Part shown: piece by piece, positions 17,027-24,719 of the stretch | Layout: every line of letters begins with the position of its first letter | Numbering within the stretch: the stretch's first letter is position 1 | Translations under genes and position numbers: made by a program | From: Streptacidiphilus jiangxiensis | GTDB taxonomy: Bacteria; Actinomycetota; Actinomycetes; Streptomycetales; Streptomycetaceae | Assembly: GCF_900109465.1 (NCBI RefSeq) | Contig: NZ_FOAZ01000006.1 | Coordinates: 310,001-374,000, forward strand | Direction of reading: 5' to 3' | DNA: 64,000 nucleotides | The notes under the pieces: generated by a model | What the model was told of the DNA's origin: nothing | Database searches by the model: none | The model's input: only the letters and a program-made list of their open reading frames with translations

Positions 17027-17819
17027 GGGTTTCGGCGGCGAGGCCCCGCAGGTGGACCGCGCCGGAGGCGAGGAGCGGGGCGAAGGCCGCGGCGTCCGGG
17101 TACCACGGGGCCTCGTACTCCCAGGAGACCCAGGCGTCCGCCGGGAGCGCGCGCACGCACGCCCCGATCGGCAGCACGCCCGCCCCCAGCGGCAGCGGGG
17201 TCAGCTCGTCCGGCCCGGCGACGTCCTTCACCTGCGCGTAGCCGAGGTACGGGGCGAGCGCGGCGGCGGTCACCGCCACGGGCTCCCCGGCGAGTCGGGT
17301 GTGCAGCAGGTCCCACAGCGCGCCGACGGCCGGGTGCCCGGCCAGTTCGGGCCGGGCGAGAAGGCGGGCCACGTCCCGGCCGCTCCGGTGTGAGTCGTGG
17401 GTCTCCACGAGGATGCGGACGGCCAGCTCCTCGGCGGTCGCCGCGGCCGCCGCGAGGCGACGCGCGGCGCGGGCGTCGGCCTCCGCGACCGGCCCGTCCC
17501 CGCCGCGGGGGAAGACCCGCAGGTGGCGGGCGCCGAGGTCGGCCGCGAGGCGCAGCCGGTCGACGAGCTCGCGGACGATTCCCGCGTCGTCGCCGGGGGC
17601 GGCGACACCGGTGTAGTCGGCGAGGGCGAGCGGGACGATACCGGCCCGGGCCAGCGCGGCGGCGGTCCGCCGCCGCTCGTCCGGGCTCAGCTCGGGATGG
17701 ACCGGCTCGCCCGGCGCGCAGCGCAGTTCCAGCCCCTGCCAGCCGTGGTCGGCGGCGAGCCGCAGGACGTCGTCGAGCGGTGCCCCGGGCAGGCCGAGGG
17801 TGGAGAAGGCAAGCCTCAC
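17022..17819 (-). CDS. Sugar phosphate isomerase/epimerase-like TIM barrel protein
   Basis: Xylose-isomerase-like TIM-barrel protein of 265 residues. The start is GTG 17819, whose GTGA overlaps the stop of the upstream DUF2264 gene, with GGAGGG as ribosome site. Family hallmarks are LAFSTLGLPG at the N-terminus, WQGLELRC, ILVETHDSHRSG (metal-binding Glu and His), YAQVKDVAG and the terminal WVSWEYEAPW. These enzymes isomerise or epimerise sugars or keto-acids using a divalent metal. Coupled to DUF2264 and opposite the ABC importer, it probably acts on the imported sugar; the substrate is unknown. Confidence 0.88.
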   Translation of the reverse strand: MRLAFSTLGLPGAPLDDVLRLAADHGWQGLELRCAPGEPVHPELSPDERRRTAAALARAGIVPLALADYTGVAAPGDDAGIVRELVDRLRLAADLGARHLRVFPRGGDGPVAEADARAARRLAAAAATAEELAVRILVETHDSHRSGRDVARLLARPELAGHPAVGALWDLLHTRLAGEPVAVTAAALAPYLGYAQVKDVAGPDELTPLPLGAGVLPIGACVRALPADAWVSWEYEAPWYPDAAAFAPLLASGAVHLRGLAAETR

Positions 17820-19945
17820 CGCATCCCTCCGGGCCGGGCGAGGGCGACCTCGACGACGCAGGCGTCGGCCTGCGCAGCGGCGTCGTGCAGGACGGCCTCG
17901 TGCTCGGCGCCGTCGGGCCACCGGACGTGGAGCTCGTGCAGGTCGTCACGGCTCCGCACCTGGACGAGGGGCGCCCCGGTCGGCACGGTGGCGGCCGACA
18001 GCCGTGCGGCGGCGACGAACAACGAGGCGCCGGGGCCGGTGGTGCCGCGCAGGACCGGCACGGCCGCCTCCGGCCCGAACGCGGTGCCGGCCGGAACCGG
18101 CTCCACGGCCGCCGTACGGAATCCGATCTCGCCGCGCAGCTCCGAGACGAGGATCCGCCCGTCCGCGCCGGTCGCGGCCACGCGGGCGAGGACACCTGCG
18201 GCGACCGCACTTTCGGCGCCCGCAGCGCCTTCGGCCACCAGGCCGGTGGCCGCGTGGCCGGTCATCGCGGGGCTGCTGTCCGTCCGGCGCTGCGCCCCAA
18301 GGACGGTGCCCGAAGAGCCCTCGGCCACCTGGCCCGGGCTCGCGGGGCCGCTGTCCGTCCGGCGGTGCGCCGCGAGGCCGGTCCCCGCCGCGGCCCAGCC
18401 GCTGTGGCGGGCCTCGGTGCCCGGCGACGCGCCGGTGACCAGATGAGCGTGGATCTCGTCCGGGCCGTGGGCGAGGACCAGCGACAGGACGCGGACGCCC
18501 GGCAGCGCGGCGCCGCCGATGCGCGGGTGGTGCGTGGACGCGGCCCAGCCGGGGCCCGCGCCGCGGGGGCGGATGCGGCCGCGTTCGCTGGGCGCACCGG
18601 CCACGACCAGCCCGAAGTGGTTGTCCGGTGGCCCGTCGTGGACGGGGGCGGTCGCGGTGGAGTGGGCGAGGCGGGCGTAGAGCGGGTCGTCGGCCAGGAC
18701 CTGGTCGGCCAACTGGTTGTCGCTGCCGTGGTTGTGCAGGCGCACCAGGCCGTCGGCGGCGGTGGACTGGATCAGCCAGCCCGGTCCGCGCAGCGGGACC
18801 ACCGCGTCGCCGGTCTCGACCGGCGCGGGGGCCTCGCGGTCGGTCCAGACGGGGTGGTCGGCGGGCAGCAGCAGTCCGAGGAAGCCTTTGCTCGCCCAGT
18901 ACGGGGAGGCGGGGCCGGAGTACTCCTGGACGACGGGCAGGTAGGGGCCGTACCAACCCAGCGTCAGCAGGCCGTCGGCGTCGAGCGCGTCGTGGTCGAG
19001 GAAGTGGCGCAGCACGCCCGAGGCCAGGCGTCGGGTCGCGCCGGGGGCGAGCGGGGTGTGGCCGGTCAGCGCGCCCGCCCACAGCGGGGCCGTGGCGGCG
19101 AAGCGGTAGGTGAGCGAGCGGCCCTGGTGCATGGGCGCGCCGTCGGCGCCGAAGGTGCTTGCGTAGCCGTCCAGGTGGGCGTGCAGGCGGGAACCGTAGC
19201 GGTCGAGCAGGGCCTGGTCGCCGCTCAGGTGGGCGTGCAGGACGGGGTAGAGGTGGAGGGCCCAGCCGTTGTAGTGGTCGAAGGCGCGGGGGCGGCCGTC
19301 GGTGTACCAGCCGTCGCCCAGGTACCACTGGTCGATCTTCTGCAGGCCCCGGGCGACGGCCGCGTGCGCGGCCGCGTGGTCGTCGGTCTCGGCGAGGAAG
19401 GCGCCGACCGTGAACGGGAAGAGCCACCAGTTGTTGTCGGCCGGGGTGTGGTGCAGCGCCCCCGACAGCCAGGCGCGGACTTTTGACTGCGTCCGGCCGT
19501 CCAGCTTGTCCCAGAGCCAGGGCCGGGTGAGGCGGAGCCCCAGGGCGACGGACGCGGACTCGACCATGGACTGGCTCCGGTCGCCGATGACCGGCCACGA
19601 GACCGGGTCACCGGCCGTCAGTTGGCGTTCGGCGGTGGGGGTGCGGGTGCCGGCGGCCAGGCCCGCGGCGTACTGCTCGAGCAGTCCGTGCGGGTCCTCT
19701 CCCCCGGCTCCGGCGACACGGAACGCGGCGAGCAGGAAGGTGCGGGCGAAGCCCTCCAGTCCGTCGGAGCGGGCGCCGGAGACGCTCGGGCGGGGGCCGG
19801 GAAGGCTGATCAGCGCCTGCTCGGGGCCGGCGTGCGGGCGGACGGCGCCGAGCAGTCCGTCGGCCACCGCCTCCCAGTGCGCCCTGGTCCAGCCGGTGCG
19901 GGGGCTGCGGGTACGGTCCTCGGGCGGCAACGGGACGGATGGCAT
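17816..19945 (-). CDS. DUF2264-domain protein, putative polysaccharide-processing enzyme
   Basis: Protein of 709 residues from ATG 19945 (GAGGAGC ten bases upstream). The N-terminal two-thirds show the alpha/alpha-barrel signature of DUF2264 (DNNWWLFPFTVGAFLAETDD, GWYTDGRPRAFDHYNGWALHLYPVLHAHL, MHQGRSLTYRFAATAPLWAG, PYWASKGFLGLLLPADHPVW). The last third is beta-rich, as in polysaccharide lyase-like families. There is no signal peptide, so it acts inside the cell, presumably on imported oligosaccharides. It forms an operon with the isomerase gene and has its own promoter with an adjacent candidate operator. Residues ~525-570 contain an imperfect internal duplication (RRTDSxPA motif twice). No activity is assigned to DUF2264 with confidence. 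Confidence 0.88.
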   Translation of the reverse strand: MPSVPLPPEDRTRSPRTGWTRAHWEAVADGLLGAVRPHAGPEQALISLPGPRPSVSGARSDGLEGFARTFLLAAFRVAGAGGEDPHGLLEQYAAGLAAGTRTPTAERQLTAGDPVSWPVIGDRSQSMVESASVALGLRLTRPWLWDKLDGRTQSKVRAWLSGALHHTPADNNWWLFPFTVGAFLAETDDHAAAHAAVARGLQKIDQWYLGDGWYTDGRPRAFDHYNGWALHLYPVLHAHLSGDQALLDRYGSRLHAHLDGYASTFGADGAPMHQGRSLTYRFAATAPLWAGALTGHTPLAPGATRRLASGVLRHFLDHDALDADGLLTLGWYGPYLPVVQEYSGPASPYWASKGFLGLLLPADHPVWTDREAPAPVETGDAVVPLRGPGWLIQSTAADGLVRLHNHGSDNQLADQVLADDPLYARLAHSTATAPVHDGPPDNHFGLVVAGAPSERGRIRPRGAGPGWAASTHHPRIGGAALPGVRVLSLVLAHGPDEIHAHLVTGASPGTEARHSGWAAAGTGLAAHRRTDSGPASPGQVAEGSSGTVLGAQRRTDSSPAMTGHAATGLVAEGAAGAESAVAAGVLARVAATGADGRILVSELRGEIGFRTAAVEPVPAGTAFGPEAAVPVLRGTTGPGASLFVAAARLSAATVPTGAPLVQVRSRDDLHELHVRWPDGAEHEAVLHDAAAQADACVVEVALARPGGMR
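18231..18375. repeat. Imperfect internal duplication inside the DUF2264 gene
   Basis: Two similar blocks begin at 18231 and 18321 (both TCGGCCACC) and share CTGTCCGTCCGGCG at 18276 and 18351. The first has ~15 bp extra. At protein level this gives two RRTDSxPA-AEG segments of about 25-30 residues in a Gly/Ala/Ser-rich loop, making this protein longer in that loop. Confidence 0.6.
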
Positions 19946-19973
19946 GACGATGCTCCTCGGGGCAGGCAGATCG

Positions 19974-20002
19974 AATCTAGAAAAGGGGGGATCAGGTGTC
20001 AA
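19974..20002 (-). promoter_or_regulatory. Sigma-70-type promoter of the DUF2264/isomerase operon
   Basis: The minus strand carries a perfect -35 TTGACA (20002-19997), a 17-bp spacer, and -10 TAGATT (19979-19974). Transcription would start ~20-25 bp before the ATG at 19945. The spacer ends in a CTTTTC run. Confidence 0.75.
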
Positions 20003-20009
20003 TGAGTCA

Positions 20010-20021
20010 GAGCGAATGATC
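20010..20021. promoter_or_regulatory. Candidate operator copy 2, 7 bp upstream of the DUF2264 -35
   Basis: GAGCGAATGATC differs at one position from GATCRAATGATC. It lies 7 bp beyond the -35 of the leftward promoter, the mirror image of copy 3 relative to the rightward promoter. Confidence 0.55.
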
Positions 20022-20085
20022 GGCCGCTGGTGGCCCACCAACCCACCAGCCCAGGGCTTTCCTGCCCCATCGCCAGATCACTTCA

Positions 20086-20097
20086 GATCATTTGATC
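20086..20097. promoter_or_regulatory. Candidate operator copy 3, 8 bp upstream of the ABC importer -35
   Basis: GATCATTTGATC (minus strand GATCAAATGATC) is a perfect inverted repeat with 5-bp arms GATCA/TGATC around two bases. It ends 8 bp before the -35 at 20106. Confidence 0.6.
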
Positions 20098-20105
20098 GCC
20101 AAGTC

Positions 20106-20134
20106 TTGACTCCGATCGGACCTGGTCCCAGGAT
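20106..20134 (+). promoter_or_regulatory. Promoter of the sugar ABC importer operon
   Basis: TTGACT (20106-20111), a 17-bp spacer, then CAGGAT (20129-20134). It leaves a ~75-nt leader before the ATG at 20218. Together with the opposite promoter and two candidate operators it explains most of the 272-bp intergenic region 19946-20217. Confidence 0.55.
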
Positions 20135-20217
20135 GGCCCCACGTTCCCGCATCGCCGAGCCGCCATCCGCCGCGATCGGGGCCCCTCCGCTGCGACCCCA
20201 CCCTCAGGAGCCGAGCC

Positions 20218-21570
20218 ATGCCGACAGCCTCTCCCCGTCCTGCCCGAGTCGCCCGCACCGCCGCCGCGCTCACCGCCTCCGCCGTCTCACTCGCCGTGCT
20301 GACGGCGTGTGGCAGCAGCGGCTCGGGCCCCTCGGCCGCCCCCGCCGCCCCGGGCAAGCCGGTCTCCCTCACCTTCTGGGGCTGGGCCAAGGGCACCGCG
20401 GACGTGGTCGCCGCGTTCAACGCCTCGCACAAGGACGTCCACGTCGACTTCCAGCAGATCCCCTCCGGCAACGCCGGCGGCTACGCCAAGATCGCCGACG
20501 CCGAGAAGGCCGGCAACGCCCCCGACCTGTTCAACGTCGAGTACGCCAAGCTGCCGGAGTTCGTCAGCCAGGGCTACGTCCAGGACATCACCAAGGCCGT
20601 ACCGGACAGCGTCCGCAGCCAGTACCTGCCGCAGACCATGGGCCTGACCACGCTCGGCGGCGAGACCTGGGGGCTGCCGCTGGACGCCGCCCCGCAGGCC
20701 CTCTTCTACCGCAAGGACCTCTTCGGCAAGGCCGGCATCACGACCGCGCCCACCACCTGGGCCGACTTCCGCGCCGACGCGGTCAAGCTCAAGGCCGCGG
20801 AGCCGAGCACCCGCATCGCCACCTTCTTCCCGGACGACCCGAGCACGTTGGAGGCCCTGTCCTGGCAGAACGACGCCCAGTGGTTCGGGACCCAGGGCGA
20901 CACCTGGAAGGTGAACCTCAAGGACGCCGGCACCGCCAAGGTCGCCGCCTACTGGCAGGACATGATCAGCAGTGACCTGGTCAACGTGATGCCCTCGTTC
21001 AGCCAGCAGTGGACCTCCTCGCTGGTCAAGGGCGACACCGCCGCCTACCTCGGCGCGGCCTGGGGCGGCGGGGTGCTCAAGAGCACCCTCGCGAGCGCCC
21101 CCGGGCAGAGCGGCCAGTGGGCTGTCGCCCCGATCCCCAGCTGGGACGGGCAGCCCGCCAGCGGCATGCTGGGCGGCACCACCTTCGCCGTCTCCAAGGC
21201 CAGCAGGAACACCGCCGCCGCGCTGGAGTTCGCCGAGTGGGCGACCACCACCACCGACGGCATCAAGGCCCGCATCGGCTCCGGCACCTCCTCCGCGTTC
21301 CCCGCCGACCCGAGCCTGGTGCCCGTCGCCAAGTCCGCGTTCGACACCACCTTCTACGGCGGCCAGGACATCTACGGCGTCTTCGTCGCCGGCGCCGCCT
21401 CCATCAAGAAGGGCTGGACCTGGGGGCCGGCCATGGGCACCACCAACACCTCGCTGACCGACTCCTTCGGCAAGCTGAGCAGCGGCGGCACCCTCGCCGG
21501 GGCCCTCGACGGCGCGCAGAGCGCCACCGTGAACGCGCTGACCGGCGCCGGCCTGAAGGTCACCCAGTGA
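20218..21570 (+). CDS. ABC transporter sugar-binding lipoprotein
   Basis: Extracellular solute-binding protein family 1, 450 residues. The lipoprotein signal ends in a lipobox LTACG, with lipidated Cys ~36. It is followed by a Gly/Ser/Ala linker and the binding fold (VSLTFWGWAKGTADVVAAFN, then YAKIADAEKAGNAPDLFNVEY, GLPLDAAPQALFYRKDLFGKAG, GMLGGTTFAVSKASRNTAAALEFAEW). It captures an unidentified sugar or oligosaccharide outside the membrane for the two permeases encoded next. ATG 20218 follows CAGGAG. The stop overlaps the GTG start of the first permease. No ATPase is encoded here; streptomycete importers of this class usually share MsiK, encoded elsewhere. Confidence 0.93.
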   Translation: MPTASPRPARVARTAAALTASAVSLAVLTACGSSGSGPSAAPAAPGKPVSLTFWGWAKGTADVVAAFNASHKDVHVDFQQIPSGNAGGYAKIADAEKAGNAPDLFNVEYAKLPEFVSQGYVQDITKAVPDSVRSQYLPQTMGLTTLGGETWGLPLDAAPQALFYRKDLFGKAGITTAPTTWADFRADAVKLKAAEPSTRIATFFPDDPSTLEALSWQNDAQWFGTQGDTWKVNLKDAGTAKVAAYWQDMISSDLVNVMPSFSQQWTSSLVKGDTAAYLGAAWGGGVLKSTLASAPGQSGQWAVAPIPSWDGQPASGMLGGTTFAVSKASRNTAAALEFAEWATTTTDGIKARIGSGTSSAFPADPSLVPVAKSAFDTTFYGGQDIYGVFVAGAASIKKGWTWGPAMGTTNTSLTDSFGKLSSGGTLAGALDGAQSATVNALTGAGLKVTQ

Positions 21571-22508
21571 CGACCGGCACCACCAGCCCCACCGACACCG
21601 CACCCGCCCGTACCGGCCGCCGTCCGCGCGGCCGGTACGGGGCGCCCGCCGCCCTGATCGCGCCGTTCCTGGTGCTGTTCACCGCGTGCACACTCGTCCC
21701 GATCGGCTACGCGGTCTGGCTCAGCCTGTTCACCGAGCACCGCTCCGGTCTCGGCTTCGGCGGCAGCACCACCGTCTTCGACGGGATCGGCAACTACACG
21801 CACGTGCTGGCCGACCACGCCTTCCGGTCCGGCTTCGTGACGATCGGCTGCTACGTCGTGCTCTATATCCCGGTCATGGTCGCGCTGTCGCTGGCACTCT
21901 CCCTGCTGCTGGACTCGGCCCTGGTGCGGGCCCGTCGGTTCGTCCAGCTCTCGCTGTTCCTGCCGCACGCCGTCCCCGGCGTCATCGCCGCCCTGATCTG
22001 GGCCTTCCTCTACACGCCCGGCGTCAGCCCCGTGGTGGCCGCGCTCGGCGGAGGCCTGAACATCCTCGGGCACCCGCTGCCGGCGGTGGTCAACGTGGCC
22101 GTGTGGGAGTGGACCGGCTACAACGTCGTCATCTTCTACGCCGCCCTGCAGGCCGTCCCGCGCGAGGTGCTGGAGGCGGCCGTCGTCGACGGCGCCGGAC
22201 CGCTGCGCACCGCGCTGAGCATCAAGGTGCCGCTGATCCGCTCCTCGCTCGCGGTCGTGGCGCTGTTCACCGTCATCGGCTCGCTGCAGCTGTTCACCGA
22301 GCCGACCATCCTCCAGGGCGCCGCACCCGGCATCACCAGCAGCTGGACGCCCAACATGTTTGCCTGGACCGCCGCGTTCACGAACGACGACTACGGCGTG
22401 GCGGCCGCCTCCTCGGTGATCCTCGCCGTCGCCGCCGCCGCGCTCTCCTTCGTCGTCACCCGCGCCACCCGCAACCGCCCCGCGCGCCGGACGGAGACAG
22501 CCGCATGA
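21567..22508 (+). CDS. Sugar ABC transporter permease, MalF type
   Basis: Integral membrane permease of 313 residues from GTG 21567 (GTGA overlap with the binding-protein stop). Six hydrophobic segments are visible, starting with AALIAPFLVLFTACTLVPIGYAVWLSL. The EAA loop that contacts the ATPase is VPREVLEAAVVDGAGPLRTALSIKVPLI (~205-235). It pairs with the downstream MalG-type permease to form the channel. The C-terminus is short and Arg-rich. Confidence 0.93.
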   Translation: MTTGTTSPTDTAPARTGRRPRGRYGAPAALIAPFLVLFTACTLVPIGYAVWLSLFTEHRSGLGFGGSTTVFDGIGNYTHVLADHAFRSGFVTIGCYVVLYIPVMVALSLALSLLLDSALVRARRFVQLSLFLPHAVPGVIAALIWAFLYTPGVSPVVAALGGGLNILGHPLPAVVNVAVWEWTGYNVVIFYAALQAVPREVLEAAVVDGAGPLRTALSIKVPLIRSSLAVVALFTVIGSLQLFTEPTILQGAAPGITSSWTPNMFAWTAAFTNDDYGVAAASSVILAVAAAALSFVVTRATRNRPARRTETAA

Positions 22509-23413
22509 CCACCCTCGCTCCCCCGCGCCCCGCCCGGCAGCGCCGGACGGCCGATCACGGGCCGCACCCGGCCCGCCGCCCGCGCCTGCTCTCCTCTTCC
22601 GCGGTCAACGCCGCCCTCGGCCTGGCCGTCGTCTACACCCTGCTGCCGCTCGCCTGGCTGGTGCTGGCATCCCCGCTGAACACCACCGACCTGCTCGGCG
22701 GCGACCTGTTCGACCCCAGCCGCTGGCACCTGGCCGCCAACCTGCACGGCCTGGCCACCGCCGACGGCGGCATCTACTTCCGCTGGTTCCTCAACTCCCT
22801 CCTCTACGCCGGGATCGGCGGCCTGCTGTGCGCACTGGTCTGCACCTGCGCCGGCTACGCCTTCGAGGTCCACGCCTTCCCCGGCAAGGAGAAGCTGTTC
22901 GGCCTGGTGCTGCTGGGCGTGCTCGTGCCCACCACCGCGCTCGCCCTCCCGATGTACCTGCTGGCCTCCAAGGTCGGTGTGGTGAACACCTTCTGGGCGG
23001 TCTTCCTGCCGTCGCTGGTCAACCCGTTCGGCGTCTACCTCTCCCGCGTCTTCGCCGGCGGCTACGTGCCGGGCGAGGTCCTGGAGGCGGCCCGGATGGA
23101 CGGTGCCGGGGAGCTGCGGACCTTCTGGTCCATCGGCCTGCGGATGATGCTGCCCGGTTTCGTGGCCGTGTTCCTGTTCCAGTTCACCGCCATCTGGAAC
23201 AACTTCTTCCTGCCGCTGGTCATGCTCTCCGACAGCAGGCTCTACCCGGTGAGCCTCGGCCTCTACTCCTGGGACACCCAGACCCACGCCTTCCCCGAGT
23301 TCTACCCCCTGGTCGTCACCGGCTCGCTGCTCGCCGTGCTGCCGCTGGTCGTCGCCTTCGTCGCCCTCCAGCGGTTCTGGAAGGCGGGCATGACGGCGGG
23401 CAGCGTCAAGTGA
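22505..23413 (+). CDS. Sugar ABC transporter permease, MalG type
   Basis: Second permease, 302 residues, from ATG 22505 (ATGA overlap). It has six membrane segments, a large extracytoplasmic loop typical of MalG/CUT1 (NTTDLLGGDLFDPSRWHL), and the EAA motif YVPGEVLEAARMDGAGELRTFWSIGL (~195-220). It ends FWKAGMTAGSVK, a conserved CUT1 C-terminus. The CUT1 family imports di- and oligosaccharides through a shared ATPase. Its stop overlaps the GTG of the dehydrogenase gene, so four genes are translationally coupled. Confidence 0.93.
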   Translation: MTTLAPPRPARQRRTADHGPHPARRPRLLSSSAVNAALGLAVVYTLLPLAWLVLASPLNTTDLLGGDLFDPSRWHLAANLHGLATADGGIYFRWFLNSLLYAGIGGLLCALVCTCAGYAFEVHAFPGKEKLFGLVLLGVLVPTTALALPMYLLASKVGVVNTFWAVFLPSLVNPFGVYLSRVFAGGYVPGEVLEAARMDGAGELRTFWSIGLRMMLPGFVAVFLFQFTAIWNNFFLPLVMLSDSRLYPVSLGLYSWDTQTHAFPEFYPLVVTGSLLAVLPLVVAFVALQRFWKAGMTAGSVK

Positions 23414-24519
23414 CCGGTGAAGTGAGCCCCATGCCCAGCGCCACCCGCACCTCCCCGGAGACCCGTGTGCCCACCGTCACCACCCCCGCCCCCGCACCGC
23501 CGACCGAGGTCCGCGAGCGGCCGCGCGCCGTCCTCGCCATGCACCGCGACCTCGTCGCCCGGCTGATCGACGCGGGGACCATGCGGCGACTGACCGAGAT
23601 CGCCGACCTCGACCCCGCGCTCGTCCTGGACGACTTCGGCACCCCCGAGGCGCGGACCGCGCTCGCCGGGGCGGAGGTGATCGTCAGCAGCTGGGGCTGC
23701 CCGCCGCTCGACGAAGCCGTGCTGGCCGCGGCGCCCCGACTGCGCGCGGTCGTCCACGCGGCCGGCTCGGTCAAGCACCACATCACCGAGGCCTGCTGGG
23801 ACCGCGGCCTCCAGGTCACCTCGGCCGCCCAGGCGAACGCCCTTCCCGTGGCCGAGTACACCGTCGCCGCCGTGCTCTTCGCCAACAAGCAGGTGCTCCG
23901 GTTCGCCGCCGCCTACCGGCTCCGCCGCGCCCCGCACGACTGGCTCGCCGCCTTCCCCGGCGCCGGGAACTACCGACGCACCGTCGGCGTCGTCGGCGCC
24001 TCCCGGATCGGACGACGGGTGCTGGAGCTGCTGCGTCCGTTCGACCTGGAACTGCTGGTCCACGACCCCTACCTGGCCCCCTCCGAGGCCGAGGCGCTCG
24101 GGGCCCGCGCGGTCGGGCTCGACGACCTGTGCGCCGTGAGCGACGTGGTGAGCGTCCACGCGCCGGAGCTGCCCGGGACACGGCACCTGATCGACCGTCG
24201 CCGCCTCGCGCTCATGCGGGACGGCGCGACGCTGGTCAACACCTCCCGCGGCTCGCTGGTCGACCAGCAGGCGCTGACCGAGGAGTTGGTCGACGGCCGC
24301 CTCGCGGCCGTGCTGGACGTGACCGAACCCGAGGTGCTGCCCGCCGACTCGCCGCTGTACCAGCTGCCCAACGTGCTGCTCACCCCGCACGTGGCCGGCT
24401 CCATGGGCGGCGAGTTGCACCGCATGGCCGCAACGGCCGCCGACGAGCTGGCCCGTTACGCGGCCGGACAGCCGTTCGCGCACCGGATCCTCCCGCAGGA
24501 CATCCACCGCGTCGCCTGA
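23410..24519 (+). CDS. D-2-hydroxyacid dehydrogenase family protein (NAD-binding)
   Basis: Cytosolic NAD(P)-dependent dehydrogenase of 369 residues from GTG 23410; ATG 23431 is an alternative after a Thr/Pro-rich leader. The Rossmann motif is VGVVGASRIGRRVLELLRPFD, where the usual GxGxxG appears as GASRIG. LVNTSRGSLVDQQAL carries the conserved Arg, EPEVLPADSPLYQLPNVLLTPHVAGS carries the catalytic Glu/His region, and VAEYTVA is present. It probably reduces a 2-keto acid or oxidises a 2-hydroxy acid derived from the imported sugar, consistent with a uronate- or glycerate-type route. It is the last gene of the importer operon, with a hairpin terminator 20 bp downstream. Confidence 0.9.
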   Translation: MTGEVSPMPSATRTSPETRVPTVTTPAPAPPTEVRERPRAVLAMHRDLVARLIDAGTMRRLTEIADLDPALVLDDFGTPEARTALAGAEVIVSSWGCPPLDEAVLAAAPRLRAVVHAAGSVKHHITEACWDRGLQVTSAAQANALPVAEYTVAAVLFANKQVLRFAAAYRLRRAPHDWLAAFPGAGNYRRTVGVVGASRIGRRVLELLRPFDLELLVHDPYLAPSEAEALGARAVGLDDLCAVSDVVSVHAPELPGTRHLIDRRRLALMRDGATLVNTSRGSLVDQQALTEELVDGRLAAVLDVTEPEVLPADSPLYQLPNVLLTPHVAGSMGGELHRMAATAADELARYAAGQPFAHRILPQDIHRVA

Positions 24520-24539
24520 GCACCGACGCCGACGCGCCC

Positions 24540-24561
24540 GGCGCCGACCCGCGTCGGCGCC
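24540..24561 (+). terminator. Hairpin terminator of the sugar importer operon
   Basis: GGCGCCGAC (24540-24548), loop CCGC, and the exact complement GTCGGCGCC (24553-24561). This 9-bp perfect stem starts 21 bp after the dehydrogenase stop and just before the chitinase promoter. Confidence 0.7.
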
Positions 24562-24574
24562 CTGACCATGACAT

Positions 24575-24586
24575 TGGTCCAGACCT
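24575..24586 (+). promoter_or_regulatory. DasR-responsive element (dre) of the chitinase gene
   Basis: TGGTCCAGACCT matches the repeat found in Streptomyces chitinase promoters and the dre core TGGTCTAGACCA bound by the N-acetylglucosamine regulator DasR. It abuts the -35 hexamer (one base apart), where binding would block transcription until glucosamine-6-phosphate releases DasR. Confidence 0.8.
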
Positions 24587-24587
24587 A

Positions 24588-24616
24588 TTGACGGGTCACC
24601 GCGGCCCTCCTACGAT
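24588..24616 (+). promoter_or_regulatory. Chitinase promoter
   Basis: TTGACG (24588-24593), a 17-bp spacer, and TACGAT (24611-24616). Predicted start ~24623, giving a leader of about 97 nt to the ATG at 24720. Confidence 0.75.
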
Positions 24617-24719
24617 CCCGTGCGGCACAGCCCCACCTGTCCGCACGCCACCCAGAGCCGGGCGCCATGCCCCCACACGCCAGTCGTACCTGTGGCGTTC
24701 GGCGGGAAGGGAGCACCGC

